Origin: Meghimatium bilineatum
Lineage: Eukaryota > Mollusca > Gastropoda > Stylommatophora > Philomycidae
Direction of reading: 5' to 3'
Assembly: GCA_034231615.1 (NCBI GenBank)
Contig: CM067314.1
Span: 8,805,501 to 8,869,500, forward strand
Length of the DNA: 64,000 nt
Position numbers and translations under genes: made by a program
Shown here: positions 1 through 12,007 of the stretch, piece by piece
Numbering within the stretch: position 1 is the stretch's first letter
Layout: each line of letters begins with the position of its first letter
The notes under the pieces: generated by a model
Databases searched by the model: none
What the model saw: the letters and a program-made list of their open reading frames with translations, nothing else
What the model was told of the DNA's origin: nothing

Positions 1-436
1 TTTTAGTGGGCGTTCAGGGCCGTAGAAATGATTACTTTAAGGAAGGTGGGGATATGGTCACTAAAAAAAGGTCACTCATTATTTTTTTTTTTCATATATT
101 TCCCTATTTAAAGTGAAAATTGAAGATCTTTTTTGTGAACAAATGCCGAGGACACTGTTTTTACTGACCGTCTGGATAAGTTCCTTGTAGTAAAAGTAAT
201 CTTCAAATTTGCTAAGAGATGAGAGGTTTTAACATCTCAAATCCCTCCCTTATATACGGACCTTGTGCGATAATGGGTTCAGAAATCAAGGGGGGGGGGG
301 GGAGGGTGTTCAGGTGGTCTAGGGGTCGGTTGTTCGTTATAGAAGAAATTAAGAATATAAGAATTAATATTCACAAATTAATTATTAATAATTTTGATAT
401 ATATTTTGTAATATATTTATGGTGTTTTAATTAGTA
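1..436. other. Unassigned DNA with a G homopolymer
   Basis: No gene recognised. A run of about 13 G lies at 290-302. The rest is AT-rich and shows no reading frame resembling a known family. Confidence 0.6.
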
Positions 437-829
437 CAATAAGATATTTACTAATGTAAAAATGCAATCTCTTAATCAATAAGATATTTACTAATGTAAA
501 TGCAATCTCTTAATCAATAAGATATTTACTAATGTAAATGCAATCTCTTAATCAATAAAATATTTACTAATGTAAATGCAATCTCTTAATCAATAAGATA
601 TTTACTAATGTAAATGCAATCTCTTAATCAATAAAATATTTACTAATGTAAATGCAATCTCTTAATCAATAAGATATTTACTAATGTAAATGCAATCTCT
701 TAATCAATAAGATATTTACTAATGTAAATGCAATCTCTTAATCAATAAGATATTTACTAATGTAAAAATGCAATCTCTTAATCAATAAGATATTTACTAA
801 TGTAAATGTGTAAATGCAATCTCTTAATG
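437..829. repeat. 38-bp minisatellite, about 10 copies
   Basis: Head-to-tail copies of a unit containing AAGATATTTACTAATGTAAA and ATGCAATCTCTTAATC. The first unit and one late unit carry two extra A after GTAAA. G/A variation (AAGATA/AAAATA) is scattered among units. The last copy has a short GTGTAA insertion. Confidence 0.95.
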
Positions 830-1369
830 TATATTCTCAATTTTCATATTTACACCATTTGTATGAAACTTTGTATAATGTAATTCGAGCATACACATTA
901 CAATCTTGACATACGGACTAATGTTTCATGAAAATCGGTATAGCAATAACTGTGTTCAAGATGAAGCACATATTGGCAACTACTTTTTTCAATAATTGAA
1001 CAGCATATTAAAGTAAAAAGTAAACTAATCCATAACATTTATTAATGCCGTAGTGATGTGAGATGTTAGCGATCTCACATTTAAGAGGCTATGCAAATTA
1101 GGGCGGTAGCCATCTCCTCTCCCTCGCAGTCTTTACTTACCGGATTAATCCGGTACCAATAGGAGCCGTTGTGATCTGAAAAACATTTCCGCCTAAACTG
1201 GGGAATGAACTCAGGACCACTCATATGCGAAGCCAGGAGGACAGGTGACAAGTATCTTTAAGAACAAAAATGTAAACATAGATAGTAGAGTTGAATTAAA
1301 CAAGCCTTAGTATCCCAGTGGAGCGCAAAAATTTTCTTTCGGAGGTACCATCAAAACGAAAGTTGTTTT
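830..1369. other. Unassigned DNA
   Basis: No coding or repeat assignment. On the minus strand, 1195-1255 resembles a worn tRNA-type B box (GAGTTCATTCC), but too weakly to call a tRNA or SINE. Confidence 0.4.
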
Positions 1370-1765
1370 TTTATTATCCCATCATTGGGTCACCAGTGCA
1401 AAGTCTCAACAACTACAGCACAAGACAAAAACTAGTAACGGCAGAAATAGTTGGAGTAATAACCTACGAAGCATAGTTGGTGTGTCATTAAGAGATAGAA
1501 TTAGAAATGATAACATCAGACAGATAACCAAAACAACACCATTATTAGGATACATCAAGATACAAGAGATTAAGTGGTTCACACACAAGTCTAGACTATC
1601 AGCTTGACAAAAATATCAATCACACAGACACCACAGTCATAAAGACAGAGGAAGACCACGTAAGCGCTCACAGAAATCAAGGAGGATACGGGAACAAGAC
1701 GCACACAGGGAGGCCAGAGAACTCTTCAACCCATTACGCAGCCAGGCACAAAAGGGTCACGTCAT
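1370..1765 (+). pseudogene. LINE reverse-transcriptase C-terminal relic
   Basis: Frameshifted remnant of non-LTR retrotransposon pol, downstream of the polymerase core. One frame reads VSLRDRIRNDNIRQITK and then an IKWF stretch. The piece at 63650-64000 reads almost the same, followed in both by a KDRGRP-like basic stretch encoded by AAAGACAGAGG. The piece near 48.9 kb (minus) belongs to the same family, judged by its MTAQDK and TAEMTCLRRI stretches. Stops and a frame change near 1480 show it is dead. It leads through a GACA/GACG-rich zone into the GATA array at 1842. Confidence 0.7.
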
Positions 1766-1841
1766 ACATATAAATAGAAAGACAGACGGAAGGACAGACG
1801 GATACGTGTATAGATAGACAGATAGTTCGATAGACAGATGA

Positions 1842-2126
<285 letters not shown>

Positions 2127-2159
2127 TATTCGCTCAAACTATTCTAAAATGTCGATTAA

Positions 2160-2617
2160 TGGTCGCTCTCAGAACTGAATCATGGTCGCACTCAGGACTG
2201 AATCATGGTCGCTCTCAGGACTGAATCATGGTCGCTCTCAGGACTGAATCATGGTCGCACTCAGGACTGAATCATTGTCGCACTCAGGACTGAATCATGG
2301 TCGCTCTCAGGACTGAATCATTGTCGCACTCAGGACTGAATCATGGTCGCTCTCTAGATTGAATCATGGTCGCTCTCTAGATTGAATCATGGTCGCACTC
2401 AGGACTGAATCATGGTCGCTCTCTAGATTGAATCATGGTCGCTCTCTAGATTGAATCATGGTCGCTCTCTAGATTGAATCGTGGTCGCTTTCAGGACTGA
2501 ATCATGTTCGCTCTCAGGACTGAATCATGGTCGCTCTCAGGACTGAATCATGGTCGCTCTCAGGACTGAATCGTGGTCGCTCTCAGGACTGAATCATGGT
2601 CGCTCTCAGGACTGAAT
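2160..2617. repeat. 23-bp minisatellite, about 20 copies
   Basis: Unit GGTCGCTCTCAGGACTGAAT plus CAT. There are two main variants in the middle of the unit (CTCAGGACTGAA and CTCTAGATTGAA), and the second is clustered at 2348-2480. Minor variants are GCACTC for GCTCTC and CATTG for CATGG. Confidence 0.95.
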
Positions 2618-2679
2618 GAGAATGGTGTAAAAATCGGAACCGACCCGACAAAAGAAAATATCAATAAACCCATAACCCT

Positions 2680-2982
2680 TCAGGGTCGTAGGGGTACCAC
2701 ATTGGATGCTTCAGCACACAGAGTCCTCCAGCGAATTCTATCCTCAGCGATGCGGATGAGTATGGAAATATCTTGCCCTGTCCATTCCTTGATGTTGTCT
2801 GTCCATGTCTTTATTTGCCCTCCTCTGCTTCTTCCACCCTCGACAGTTCCCTGCAGTATTGTTTTTGACAAGGAATCGTGCCTGCATACATGTCCGAACA
2901 ATGCTAGTTTTCGTCGTTTCCCTATTGAAAGCAATGGCTCCTGAACACCTGCACACATCTCTACTTTATTTCTTACGTACAC
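2680..2982 (-). pseudogene. RTE-like LINE pol C-terminus
   Basis: An open 100-residue stretch on the minus strand matches the tail that follows the reverse transcriptase in RTE-like LINEs. It contains RRKLALFGHVCRHDSLSKT, then an EGGRSRGGQ basic stretch, DNIKEWTGQD and a terminal NVVPLRP. It is 5'-truncated, since no YADD core is present upstream. The same terminal motif occurs at 11758-11882 (minus) and the FGHVC motif at 57745 (plus). Confidence 0.8.
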
Positions 2983-3394
2983 AAGAGAAATTGTGTGTAG
3001 AGAAATATAGTATACTGATAAATCAATATGAGGCTGAACCTTTTCCCCTCTACACTCTGATGAGAGTGGATCTGCTCACCTCAACACTCTGATGAGACTA
3101 GACCTATCAACCGCTACACCCTGATGTATTTATGTACACAGGGATCAGAGAACATATGAACTTGTCCAGTATGCGATGATCATAACCTACAGCCACAACT
3201 CATATTTATGTTCTCAGGCGGTTAGGTACGTGATCTATTGCATTATGTTATTGCAAAGTTATGTGATAGTTTCTATGCAAATATTATCCAGGAAGATTAC
3301 AATATCCGTTATTATATTGTCCTCATCTCCAATCTTTGTACATGCATTGTCATTGCATTGTTTTATTATTTTTTCGGCATCTCATTTACGTATC
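2983..3394. other. Unassigned, with three ~35-bp repeats
   Basis: At about 3045-3125 a CACTCTGATGAGA-containing unit occurs three times in degenerate form. The rest is AT-rich, with no recognisable gene. Confidence 0.5.
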
Positions 3395-3760
3395 ATATCA
3401 AGTGGCATAATATTTCCAGAACGTTGTCTTCACCGTGGATACTCTGAACTTCTCTCTATCCCGGACAAACAGACCTGCATTGTCCAGAGACATGTGCATA
3501 CATTCTTCGATATCGCTAGTCCATCGTCTTCTTGATTTTCCTTTTCTTCTCTTGCCTGGCACTCTGTTCTCTAGAATCAGTCTTTCGATACCATCATGTC
3601 GCTTTAAGTGTCCAAAATACTGTAGCTTCCTTCTTATGATGGTATTTAGAAGCCAGCTTTCGTTTAGTTTCAGTAATTTCAAAACTTCAATGTTCCTCTT
3701 TTTCCATGTCCACGATATTCGTAGGATCTTTCTGTAGCACTTCATTTCAAATGAATTTAT
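3395..3760 (-). pseudogene. LINE pol C-terminal relic
   Basis: 115 residues are open on the minus strand. They begin MKCYRKILRISWT, followed by LQYFGHLKRHDGIERLIL, a GKRRKGKSRRRW basic stretch and a C-terminal TFWKYYAT. This is the post-polymerase region of a non-LTR retrotransposon. The same family recurs at 58950-59190 (plus, ending TFWKEYVT) and, more decayed, at 60800-61035. The catalytic core is missing, so it is a 5'-truncated dead copy. Confidence 0.8.
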
Positions 3761-3772
3761 TCTTTTGTATCA

Positions 3773-4480
3773 TCATCATCATCATCATCAGGTGCTATGC
3801 CGGCTGGCGTAGGCGGTCATGGCTCTCCACAGCTCTCTGTCCATAATATTATGTATCAAAGTCGTTGTTGTTTCCTTGCCGTGCCAAGTTGTCAAACTGT
3901 CTAATATTTTCTCACGTTATCGCCCTCTGTCTCTGTTGCCTTCAATTTTTCCTGTTGTGACTATGTTCTCTAAACCTGCCTGTCTCATGAAGTGGCCAAA
4001 AAAAGAAGATTGCCTTTTTCTTATATTGTTGATTAAGATCCGTTTCACATTTGACTCTTTCAACACCTCTACATTAGTTTTTCTGGCAGTCCATGGTATT
4101 ATCAACATTCTTCTGTAGAACCACATTTTTGTTGCCTCTAATTTCTCACTTTCCAGTTTGTTTATTGTCCAAGACTCACACTCATATGTTAATATATGGG
4201 TTATATAGCACTGCAGAACTCTCTTTCTCACCTCTAATGACAAGGACACAGTATATTTTTTCATTTTTCTGAATGTTGTTTTTGCCTGTCCTATTCTGCA
4301 TCTTATTTCTGTTGAACTTCTTTCATCTAATGTAATCATTGTACCTAGATATTTGAATTGGTGGACCTGTTTTAATACTATATCATTCACTTTGATCTTG
4401 CAAGGTGTTATTTTGTTTCTCTGAAATAACCATTACTTCTGTTTTCTTTACATTTAGGAAGAGGTCTGTCTCTTTTGGAT
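3773..4480 (-). pseudogene. RTE-like LINE 3' fragment, copy A, with (TGA)n tail
   Basis: On the minus strand a 157-residue open stretch contains FKYLGTMITLDERSSTE, CESWTINKLESEKLEATK, RRMLIIPWTARKTNVEV and FFGHFMRQAGLENIVTTGK. This is the thumb and C-terminal region of an RTE-like pol. The element ends with a CGCCTACGCC.GCCGGCAT.GCACC motif and a tail of seven TGA units (3770-3790). Close relatives with the same end are at 48168, 60078 and 62050. The YADD core is absent. Confidence 0.85.
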
Positions 4481-4565
4481 ATTTTCTTGAGTAAAGTCCA
4501 AACTCGCATCCATATGTTGCCAATGGCAAAACACATGATCTTAAGAGGGTTACTTTAGTGTCGTT
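4481..4565 (-). pseudogene. Short reverse-transcriptase fragment abutting copy A
   Basis: The minus strand reads TKVTLLRSCVLPLATYGCEF, a second copy of the block that copy A already has further on. The two pieces therefore seem to come from different insertions joined end to end. Confidence 0.5.
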
Positions 4566-5605
4566 ATTACTACGATTTACGTATTACTGGGAAATAAATG
4601 ACTCTCTTGACCTTGCCTGAAATATTCTATTTTCAAATGGACATACTACAGACAAGTTTCGGTGTACAAGACAAAGGTGAAAGTATTCTGGCTTGTTCTA
4701 GCATTCCCTCCCTTGTTCCTCCTGCGACAGGAGTAATGAGGCGCGTGTTTACCATTCGTGATTAAAGCTAAGGACAGACAAGGAAGCCTACTCTAAGACA
4801 TCACGTCAGAGCCTGGCACGCGCGCGTGAGTATCCGCCATTTGCCTCCAATCTTCTCAATTAAACGAACAAAATGACGTCTTATGTCAACAAGTCTAAAT
4901 GCGCATGCGCCGGCTATCACGGCGATACCGGTAATTGAACTATGGGACATTAAAAGGAAATATGATTTGATTGTCTCCCATGTCGGAAACGCTTCGTGTG
5001 GAATTGTGTTTGTTTCGGTGAGGGATTCTGGGAGGAAAATTGGATTAGAAGGGACCTCTGGGAGATTTGCTGAAGTGAGCTTTGTGCTAGCGAAGCTACT
5101 TTCTTATTGAGCTGATGCGGTCGGCGCATCAAACTGGATCATACATCATCAACATCAGCACCGACATCACCCATTTAAATCATCCGTATGATATAGACAT
5201 CAAAAGTGACAGCAACTTTTGTGTTCACTAGATTAGAACCGCTTACAACCATCTTCTTGATATTTCTCATTCAAGCTTAAGCAGTTGCGAGCGATACTAG
5301 TTTACATAATAGCGGTGAAAGCTGCATACTTTGCCCCAACATGTCCGATTTCGACTACCCAATTCTCCTTCTGCTTTCATTGTCATACTCCAGCATGTTT
5401 TCATGATGTAATCCGAAGAAGAGAATGTGTTATGCATCGTTTACAGATTGACTGCGATATCAGCGCCTTTCTACCTGATACATACATCTAGAGAATGATC
5501 CCTCTATTCTCTTTGAATGTTTTTTGGAAAAAAACAGCATAACCAGCGCCACAGCGTGTTCAATCTCAGAATGTATAGTAATATATATGTTATATATAAC
5601 TCATT

Positions 5606-5629
<24 letters not shown>
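4566..5629. other. Unassigned DNA; GA microsatellite at the end
   Basis: No gene family recognised in either strand. A short (GA)n run occupies about 5612-5634. A 75-codon open stretch at 4883-5110 has no recognisable motif. Confidence 0.4.
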
Positions 5630-5636
<7 letters not shown>

Positions 5637-6043
5637 CTAGACAACTTTGAAAACAAATGCCTACGTACCATTCTGAACGTTAAGTGGAGTGACTTTAAAT
5701 CTAACACTACTATACGGGAGGAAAGCAAACAAACGCATATATCTTCCTTCATTAGACACATTCGGAGAGAATTGGGTTCAGTACATAAGGGTCCATTGGA
5801 AAGCTCCTCGTCCGAGATTCGTATTTTAAGTATGTCTATGAGTAAACCTGAGGGTAAAAGAAAAAGAGGGAGACATAAAAAAAACCCATTAAAAACACCA
5901 TTCTTAAAGAAGGGGAATTAATAGGCTGTAAGACCATCCATGAAAAAAAGCTAAAGCTGCAAGCAGCGGACCGCATCATATGGAGAACCAAAACCTCTGT
6001 CCTATGTGTCGCTTGCGGCACGAAAGGAACAAACTAACTAACT
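5630..6043 (+). pseudogene. LINE pol C-terminal relic with ACTA tail
   Basis: The plus strand reads FENKCLRTILNVKWSDFKSN, then a HIRRELGSV-like GHV region, a GKRKRGRHK basic stretch and a final LCVACGTKGTN. It ends in a short AACTAACTAACTA tail. The stretch at 47093-47290 (minus) is the nearest relative (FENKCLCRITNTHWSEFKSN). Stops and a frame change near 5900 break it. Confidence 0.7.
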
Positions 6044-6215
6044 ATGAGTAATGTACGCAATGGTGAAGAGTCAAAAGACAGAAACCGTGAAAAGCAGACT
6101 ATGACTTAGCAGAAGGAATGGAATTAAAGGTTTGGTAATCACCCCTCCCTCTTTTAATGGTAAGGCCCACCCCCATCCCTCTGTTAAAGATTTCACGCAC
6201 AACGTTCATCAGATT

Positions 6216-6735
6216 TCTTATGAGTAAAGATGGAATCACGCAAGACAATAGATGGAATCACATGCGAAAATAGATGTGATCGAACAGGAAAATAGATGGA
6301 ATCACATGAGAAAATAGAGGGAATCACACAGGAAAATATATGAAATCACACAGGAAAATAGATGGAATAACACAGGAAAATAGATGGAATCACATGGGAA
6401 AATAGATGGAATCACATGGGGAAAATAGATGAAATCACACAGAAAAATAGATGGAATCACACAGGAAAATAGATGGAATCACATGGAAAATAGATGTGAT
6501 CGCACAGGAAAATAGATGTAATCACATTGGAAAATAGATGGAATCACACAGGACAATAGATGGAATCACACAGGACAATAGATGGAATCACACAGGAAAA
6601 TAGATGGAATCACATGGGAAAATAGGTGGAATCACATGGGGAAAATAGATGAGACCACACAAGGAAATAAATGAGATAACACATCGAATTGATTGGATAG
6701 CACATGAAAACACATGGGATCACATAGGAAAACAA
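6216..6735. repeat. 22-bp minisatellite, about 23 copies
   Basis: Unit AATAGATGGAATCACACAGG plus AA. Units vary between CACAGGAAAA and CATGGGAAAA, and some have ACAATAGATGG. Units diverge more at both ends. Confidence 0.93.
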
Positions 6736-7884
6736 GTGAATTGAAAATGTGTATCTTTTCTAAAATGTTAAACTCCCCCTTCCGCAGCCTCCATCGCTAG
6801 TGATAAAGTATCTACGTTCCTCTGTATTGTTTGCGTACAACTTCGGCTATTGACTTGTCCTCATTGTGGTCAAAGCTGGGCTACAGACAGACGGACTGCA
6901 CATATAACCCTAGTGATAGTGCACGCGTCTCTTCGAGAGAGTCACCGTTAATGATGTAATGAATGTACGCAACTTGTGTCTCGTGCACAGTTTCTGAAAG
7001 TTTCAAATTGATGACCGGAGAAATGTGTGACTATCAAATAAAAACAACAGATGAAAAACAACGAAACAAACTATCACACGTGAACCGCGGTAAATATCAG
7101 CTAACACATGCGAAGTGTCTGAAGTTTGAGTCCAATCGTTGTGTTTGTCAGACCAGTGAGATGTAATTTCAATGTGGACAACGTCAAAGCGTCGAGAAAT
7201 TTGTCCCACACGAGGTAGCGACTCCGGCATAAAGACTGTCTGTACATTGAACTCCTGGCCCGGGAAGACTAAACAAACATCTTCGACAATCGACCGAACG
7301 TGATTTTTTTATACCTGATTTACAATCCAAGGTGTTCACCGGACAAAAGCCCTAATTGTTTGAGAAATGTCCAGTTGACAAAGACAATGGATGTTAAAGA
7401 AGAAAGGGCATTCTCTATAGAATCAACTGAAGCACACGCCACTAAAATGCCCATCCTTTCGTTGTAAAGGAATCTCTGAGTTGTGTGACAACAGTCGCTG
7501 CTTGGATGCGCAAACTTCAACAGCGATACTAGTATTCAAAACATGACACAGTTTTCGTAAGCTACCAGTCAATGACCGTCTAAAGGTAACATCGGGAACA
7601 CAATACACATGTTAGTAATGTCTTACAATAGTCAACCGTCTACTAACCCTACTGGCACGCAGTTCAAACTCTACTTTTTAGTAGGAAAATATTTTCGAAG
7701 AGCATTTGCTAGAAGCAGAGGAATTACATCATCAAATATTATGAATACCCAGATTACATATTACACTAGTTTGTTGTTGTTTTTTTTTGGTGAGAGAGAG
7801 CCTCGTATTTCCATTGATAACTGCCACTGAGTGGGACTCTCAAGGCAGTTTAATTATATTAACCCTGTATAACACTGAAAGGAG
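6736..7884. other. Unassigned DNA
   Basis: No known gene or repeat. Open stretches up to about 75 codons on both strands show no family motif and no splice-like organisation. Confidence 0.4.
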
Positions 7885-7891
7885 CTGATCT

Positions 7892-8480
7892 GTCACGCAT
7901 GTGGTTGCGTCTGTGGGTCTCACCAATGGCCCTCTAGACATACCACCCATGCAACAGAAAACCTTAGTGGATGACATGCCGTTATATTGAGGTTACCTTC
8001 ATGGTACGTCATCTATACAATTATGCTTTTATTTTGTTATTGAAATGTTTTTTTCATGTTTACCTGAATATATATGTATGCACCATCTGTGGTTGGGAGG
8101 GAGCCAGAGATGTACTGTGCAGCACTGGGGAGGAAGAAACTGACTATTTTTTCCTATGGCTGAGGCCCATCATAGAAGCACAGTGACTCAGGACGTGACA
8201 ATCCTTTTGACTTGAACATTTGGTTGCATGCCTGGAGCAATAGAGAAGTTCGGCATAACCAGTAGTCAATTGGTGGCGGGGAATAAGCAGTGAACCCTAT
8301 CTTGGCTACAGTGGCTGGGAGCAGTGCATAGGTTAAATCCTACCTTCCTGGGGGTGTGATAGTTATACTCTGTCCCGAGGTGCGCCGAAAATTCACAGAC
8401 TTCCCAGCAATGTAATGTCATTTAATGGCAGTAGGTCAAAGGGCATGAGCCCATGGACCGCTAGATCAGCAACCAACCAA
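7892..8480 (+). mobile_element. Family B retroposon, copy 1 (~590 bp)
   Basis: Dispersed element starting near GCATGTGGTTGCGTCTGTGG and ending in CAACCAACCAA. It matches copy 2 (9136-9771, plus) and copy 3 (51799-52414, minus) along its whole length. It is flanked by CTGATCT at 7885-7891 and 8481-8487, a 7-bp direct repeat consistent with a target-site duplication. It has no credible protein; short open stretches are not conserved among copies. It is likely non-autonomous, moved by an unidentified LINE. Confidence 0.8.
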
Positions 8481-8487
8481 CTGATCT

Positions 8488-9123
8488 CTTTGCACAGAAC
8501 CGAGAACCTTACAGGGGTACATTTTACGGTTCAATACAGGTATCAGTGGACAAATCACGTGACAACAGTCCGACTTTTTAATTTCATATGTTATTGTACT
8601 GACCTGACCTTCCGTTACTCGGAGATTTAAAAAAAATTGTAACTAAGGATACCGATATAGCGAAGTTCGTGCAGCACACTGGACAACCGTCCCCCACTCA
8701 GTGTGTAGCGCGCATATCGAGTGATCGGGGGTCTCTCATCACCAGACGTGTAGAACGTAGGCTGTGTCGGAGTATGTGTCTTTATCGGAATTTCGTTTCG
8801 TTTAATTATGTTAGCTTTTTGTCCCGTAGAAACTTGGCCACTAATCCTTGTATAGTACCCATTTTACTTATCAACACAATATATAGTCACAATACACCAT
8901 ATAAACATAAGCACACAATATAGAGAAAGGGATGATGCACCATATAATGATATCAATACAACATTTCCTATCTCTATTTACACATTTTGCATACCTAAAT
9001 TTAATTCACTTGAAATATTCAGTAAAACAAATTTTTAACATGAAACACATTAAATGGTTTAATAAAGGGTTGAGTTGAAAGTAATATATAGGAATAAAAT
9101 AATAAGCTAGTAAAATCAAATGG
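8488..9123. other. Unassigned DNA
   Basis: Between two family B copies. An 84-codon open stretch at 8669-8923 has no recognisable motif. The rest is AT-rich. Confidence 0.4.
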
Positions 9124-9135
9124 ATGAAAACATGG

Positions 9136-9771
9136 AAGCATGCGGTTGTGTCTGTGGGTCTCACCAATGGCCCACTAGACAAACCACCCATGCAGCAGAA
9201 AATCTTAGACGATGAAATACCGTTATATTGAGGTTATCTTCTTATAGAAGCTTCATGGCACGTCATCTATACAATTATGCTAATTATGCTTTTACGTTGT
9301 TGTTGAAATGTGTTTCATGATTACTTTAATATATGTATGCACCCTCTGTGGTTGGGAGGGAGCCAGAGATGTACTGTGTAGCACTGGGGAGGAGGAAACT
9401 GACAGCACAGCACTGTTTTTTTCTTATGGCTGAGGCCCATCATAGAAGCAGAGTGACTCAGAACGTGACAATCCTTGTGACTTGAACATTTTGTTGCATG
9501 CCTGGAGCAATAGAGAAGTTCGGCATAACCTGTAGTCAAGTGGTGGCGGGGAATGAGCACAGTGAACTCTATCTTGGCTACAGTGGCTCGGAGCAGTGCA
9601 TTGGTTGAAACCTACCTTCCTGGGGGTGTGATAGTTATTCTCTGGCTCTGTCCCGGGGTGGGTCGAATTCCACAGACTTCCCAGCAATATAATGCCATTT
9701 AATGGCATTGGGCCAAAGGGCATGAGACCATGGACCGCTGGATCAGCAACTAACCAACCAATCAAACAACC
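9136..9771 (+). mobile_element. Family B retroposon, copy 2 (~636 bp)
   Basis: The longest copy of the family. Perfect 12-bp direct repeats ATGAAAACATGG lie at 9124-9135 and 9772-9783 and define both ends. The 3' end is an AACC-type tail (AACCAACCAATCAAACAACC). The 127-codon minus-strand frame inside it is not kept in the other copies and is not taken as a gene. Confidence 0.88.
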
Positions 9772-9783
9772 ATGAAAACATGG

Positions 9784-10484
9784 GAGAAAATGAAATATAT
9801 AAAACAATCTGACAAATTAAAGTGTTTTTTTTTACAAAGCCTCAGCCCTTAGAAAAATAAAATATATGATTTGTCATTACAGAAATATCTAAGGAGATGG
9901 TAAACTTTCCACTCCCGTAAACACAAAACTACGTCAAAATTAAAGCAGCGGATTATCACAAAATAAGTCTTACAAAAGGAAAAGTACATCATTTTTGATG
10001 AGGTCTCTCTCTTTAATTTCATTATAAACACTCTCATTTATTTATTTGAGAAAACTTTTCACTTAATATTTTTTATGAAACCTCTCCCCTTATATGTTAT
10101 TTTCTGTCGTTAGGCACACAGGAGGTAAAGCATGTGTGCATCTTGCGTGACTCTGTGAGTATGATTAGGAAGGTTGAAGTGGGTAGTGCGTGAACAGTGC
10201 ATTGGGGCATTGAGAAAGGCGAAGTTGAAAGTGGTTACATTTATTTTCGTACCGGGACATGTGGGTGTTTGAGGCAATGAAAGTGCAGATCCACTGGCGT
10301 CATACGCGATTGTGGCACAGGGCGATTGGGTAATGGATCGAGCTGACGTTTTGAACTCTTTAAGAGATATAGCACGCGAGAGTGAGACTAATGTTTATGA
10401 TGATTCATTTTCAATGGCTAGGATTAAAGTTCAGGGATTGAAATGCGGTGTTACTAGAAGTGAACATTTTGGAGGACGCGGAAG
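9784..10484. other. Unassigned DNA
   Basis: AT-rich with no recognised feature. A frame opening at 10312 runs into the family C relic. Its first 55 or so residues have no recognised motif and may be chance. Confidence 0.4.
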
Positions 10485-10620
10485 AATGATGGTCAACCAG
10501 CAGAGGACCGTTACTATCAGCAGAAGTGTAATGGCGGATGCACTCAAGGAGAGATCGGAGCAACTATGGACGTGTACAGTTTGCAGTGATGATGATCCGA
10601 CGACTAGATAACTAATTAAC
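10485..10620 (+). pseudogene. Family C relic (EHLWTCPVC-like peptide)
   Basis: The end of a 99-codon frame (10312-10611) reads NQQRTVTISRSVMADALKE, then RSEQLWTCTVC and a stop. The same pattern recurs at 53640-53750 (TISRFTMRDLLKRRSEHIW, CPVC), 56983-57063, 12835-12945, 22775-22865 and 39841-40095. It has a CxxC pair like half of a zinc-binding site. Whether this was ever a separate protein or part of a larger element is unknown. Confidence 0.55.
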
Positions 10621-10635
10621 CTAACTATAATAATA

Positions 10636-11647
10636 ACAGTTTAAAAATTTACGTCGTCTAAAAGCAAACACGAAAACTAAATCTAGTACTGTTAGAGAAT
10701 TACTTTATGCTGACGACTGTGCATTGTATGCTGACTCTGTCGTAAACATGCAGAGCACCATAGACCGCTTCTCAAAGGCCTGCAACAACTTTGGTCTCAC
10801 TATTAACACCAAAAAAACAGAAGTCATGCACCAAGCAACATCAAATAGCCAACATACTGCTACTTCCATCATCGTCAATCAGGAAAAACTGCCGGTAGTC
10901 GACAATTTTACTTACCTTGGAAGCACTCTCTCTCGCGATGTCAACATTGATGTGGAAATTAACAAGAGACTGGCAAAAGCTAGTGCTGTATTTGGCGGAT
11001 TACGCAAAAATGTATGGGACAGAAGAGGTATAAGAACAACCACCAAACTACAAGTATATCATGCTGCTGTTATACCAACCTTACTATACGCCTGCGAAAC
11101 GTGGACAGTGTATGCTAGACATGCAAGAAAGTTAAATCATTTCCATCTTACCTGCCTACGTAAATTACTAAACATCCATTGGTGGGACAAAGTACCAGAC
11201 TACGAGGTCTTGGAAAAATCAACCTCAATAAGCATCCACACAATACTTATGAAGGCGCAGGCACGCTGGGCAGGCCATCTTGTGCGTATGGAGAACTCGC
11301 GATTGCCAAAACAAATATATTATGGAGAACTCAAGGCAGGATTTCGAAAAGCTGGTGGACAGAAAAAGCGTTTCAAAGACACGCTCAAGTTATCCTTGAA
11401 ACATCTTAACATTGACGTAGGCGCTTGGGAGAGCCTCGCTCAGGATAGAACGGCTTGGCGTTACAGCATTAGAACGGGAGCACTAGCGGCGGAAGAATTC
11501 AGACAAGAAACTGCAAGACAGAAGCGGACACGTAGAAAAGAAAAAACATCTCAACCTCACACAGATACCTTCTATTGTTGTCAATTCTGTAAAAGAACAT
11601 TTTGTGCACGCATTGGACTTGCTAGTCATTTAAAAACGCACTATTAA
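10636..11647 (+). CDS. LINE pol, partial: reverse transcriptase from YADD to C2H2 finger
   Basis: A single open frame of about 337 codons, 5'-truncated just before the catalytic box. It runs in frame from about 10636, upstream of the first ATG at 10724. It shows RELLYADDCALYADS (catalytic aspartates of the RT palm), a FTYLGSTLSRD block, ACETWTVYARHARKLNHF, RWAGHLVRMENSRLPKQIYY, a lysine/arginine-rich linker and a C-terminal C-x2-C-x12-H-x3-H finger ending LKTHY. This order is typical of non-LTR retrotransposons. The endonuclease and RT motifs before the A/YADD region are missing, so it cannot be autonomous. A 3' UTR with TTA/TTG-rich sequence and a GATCACGACGGACGAAC box follows to about 11735. 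A broken relative lies at 59420-59815 (minus). It is the least damaged LINE piece in the window. Confidence 0.88.
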
Positions 11648-11757
11648 CTTTATTATTTTATTATTTATTGTTATTATTATTATGGTTGAGTTTTTGGTCA
11701 TCGTCGATCACGACGGACGAACATCAATAATAACAGTAATAATAAAACCAATAACTC

Positions 11758-11882
11758 GTCAAGGTCGTAGGGGTATCACATTGAAACATTTGGTGCAGAA
11801 ATATCGCCATGCATCTCTATTCTCTACCATCCTGATGAATTTGTAAACGGCAAACTCTGCCCAGTCTTTGAGAACACGAACT
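11758..11882 (-). pseudogene. Terminal fragment of RTE-like pol
   Basis: The minus strand reads FIRMVENRDAW, then RYFCTKCFNVIPLRP and a stop. This is the same ending as the larger fragment at 2680-2982 (NVVPLRP). The DNA around the stop (GGTCGTAGGGGTA.CACATTG) is shared by both. Confidence 0.65.
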
Positions 11883-12007
11883 TCATGTATTAAAATGACA
11901 GTTCATTGGACATATTTTAATACAGTGATGCACAGCACCTCTCCGAAACTCCCACAATGAAATGGCCACAGAAGGAAGCAACTGTTCTCACACGATATCT
12001 ACTGAAA

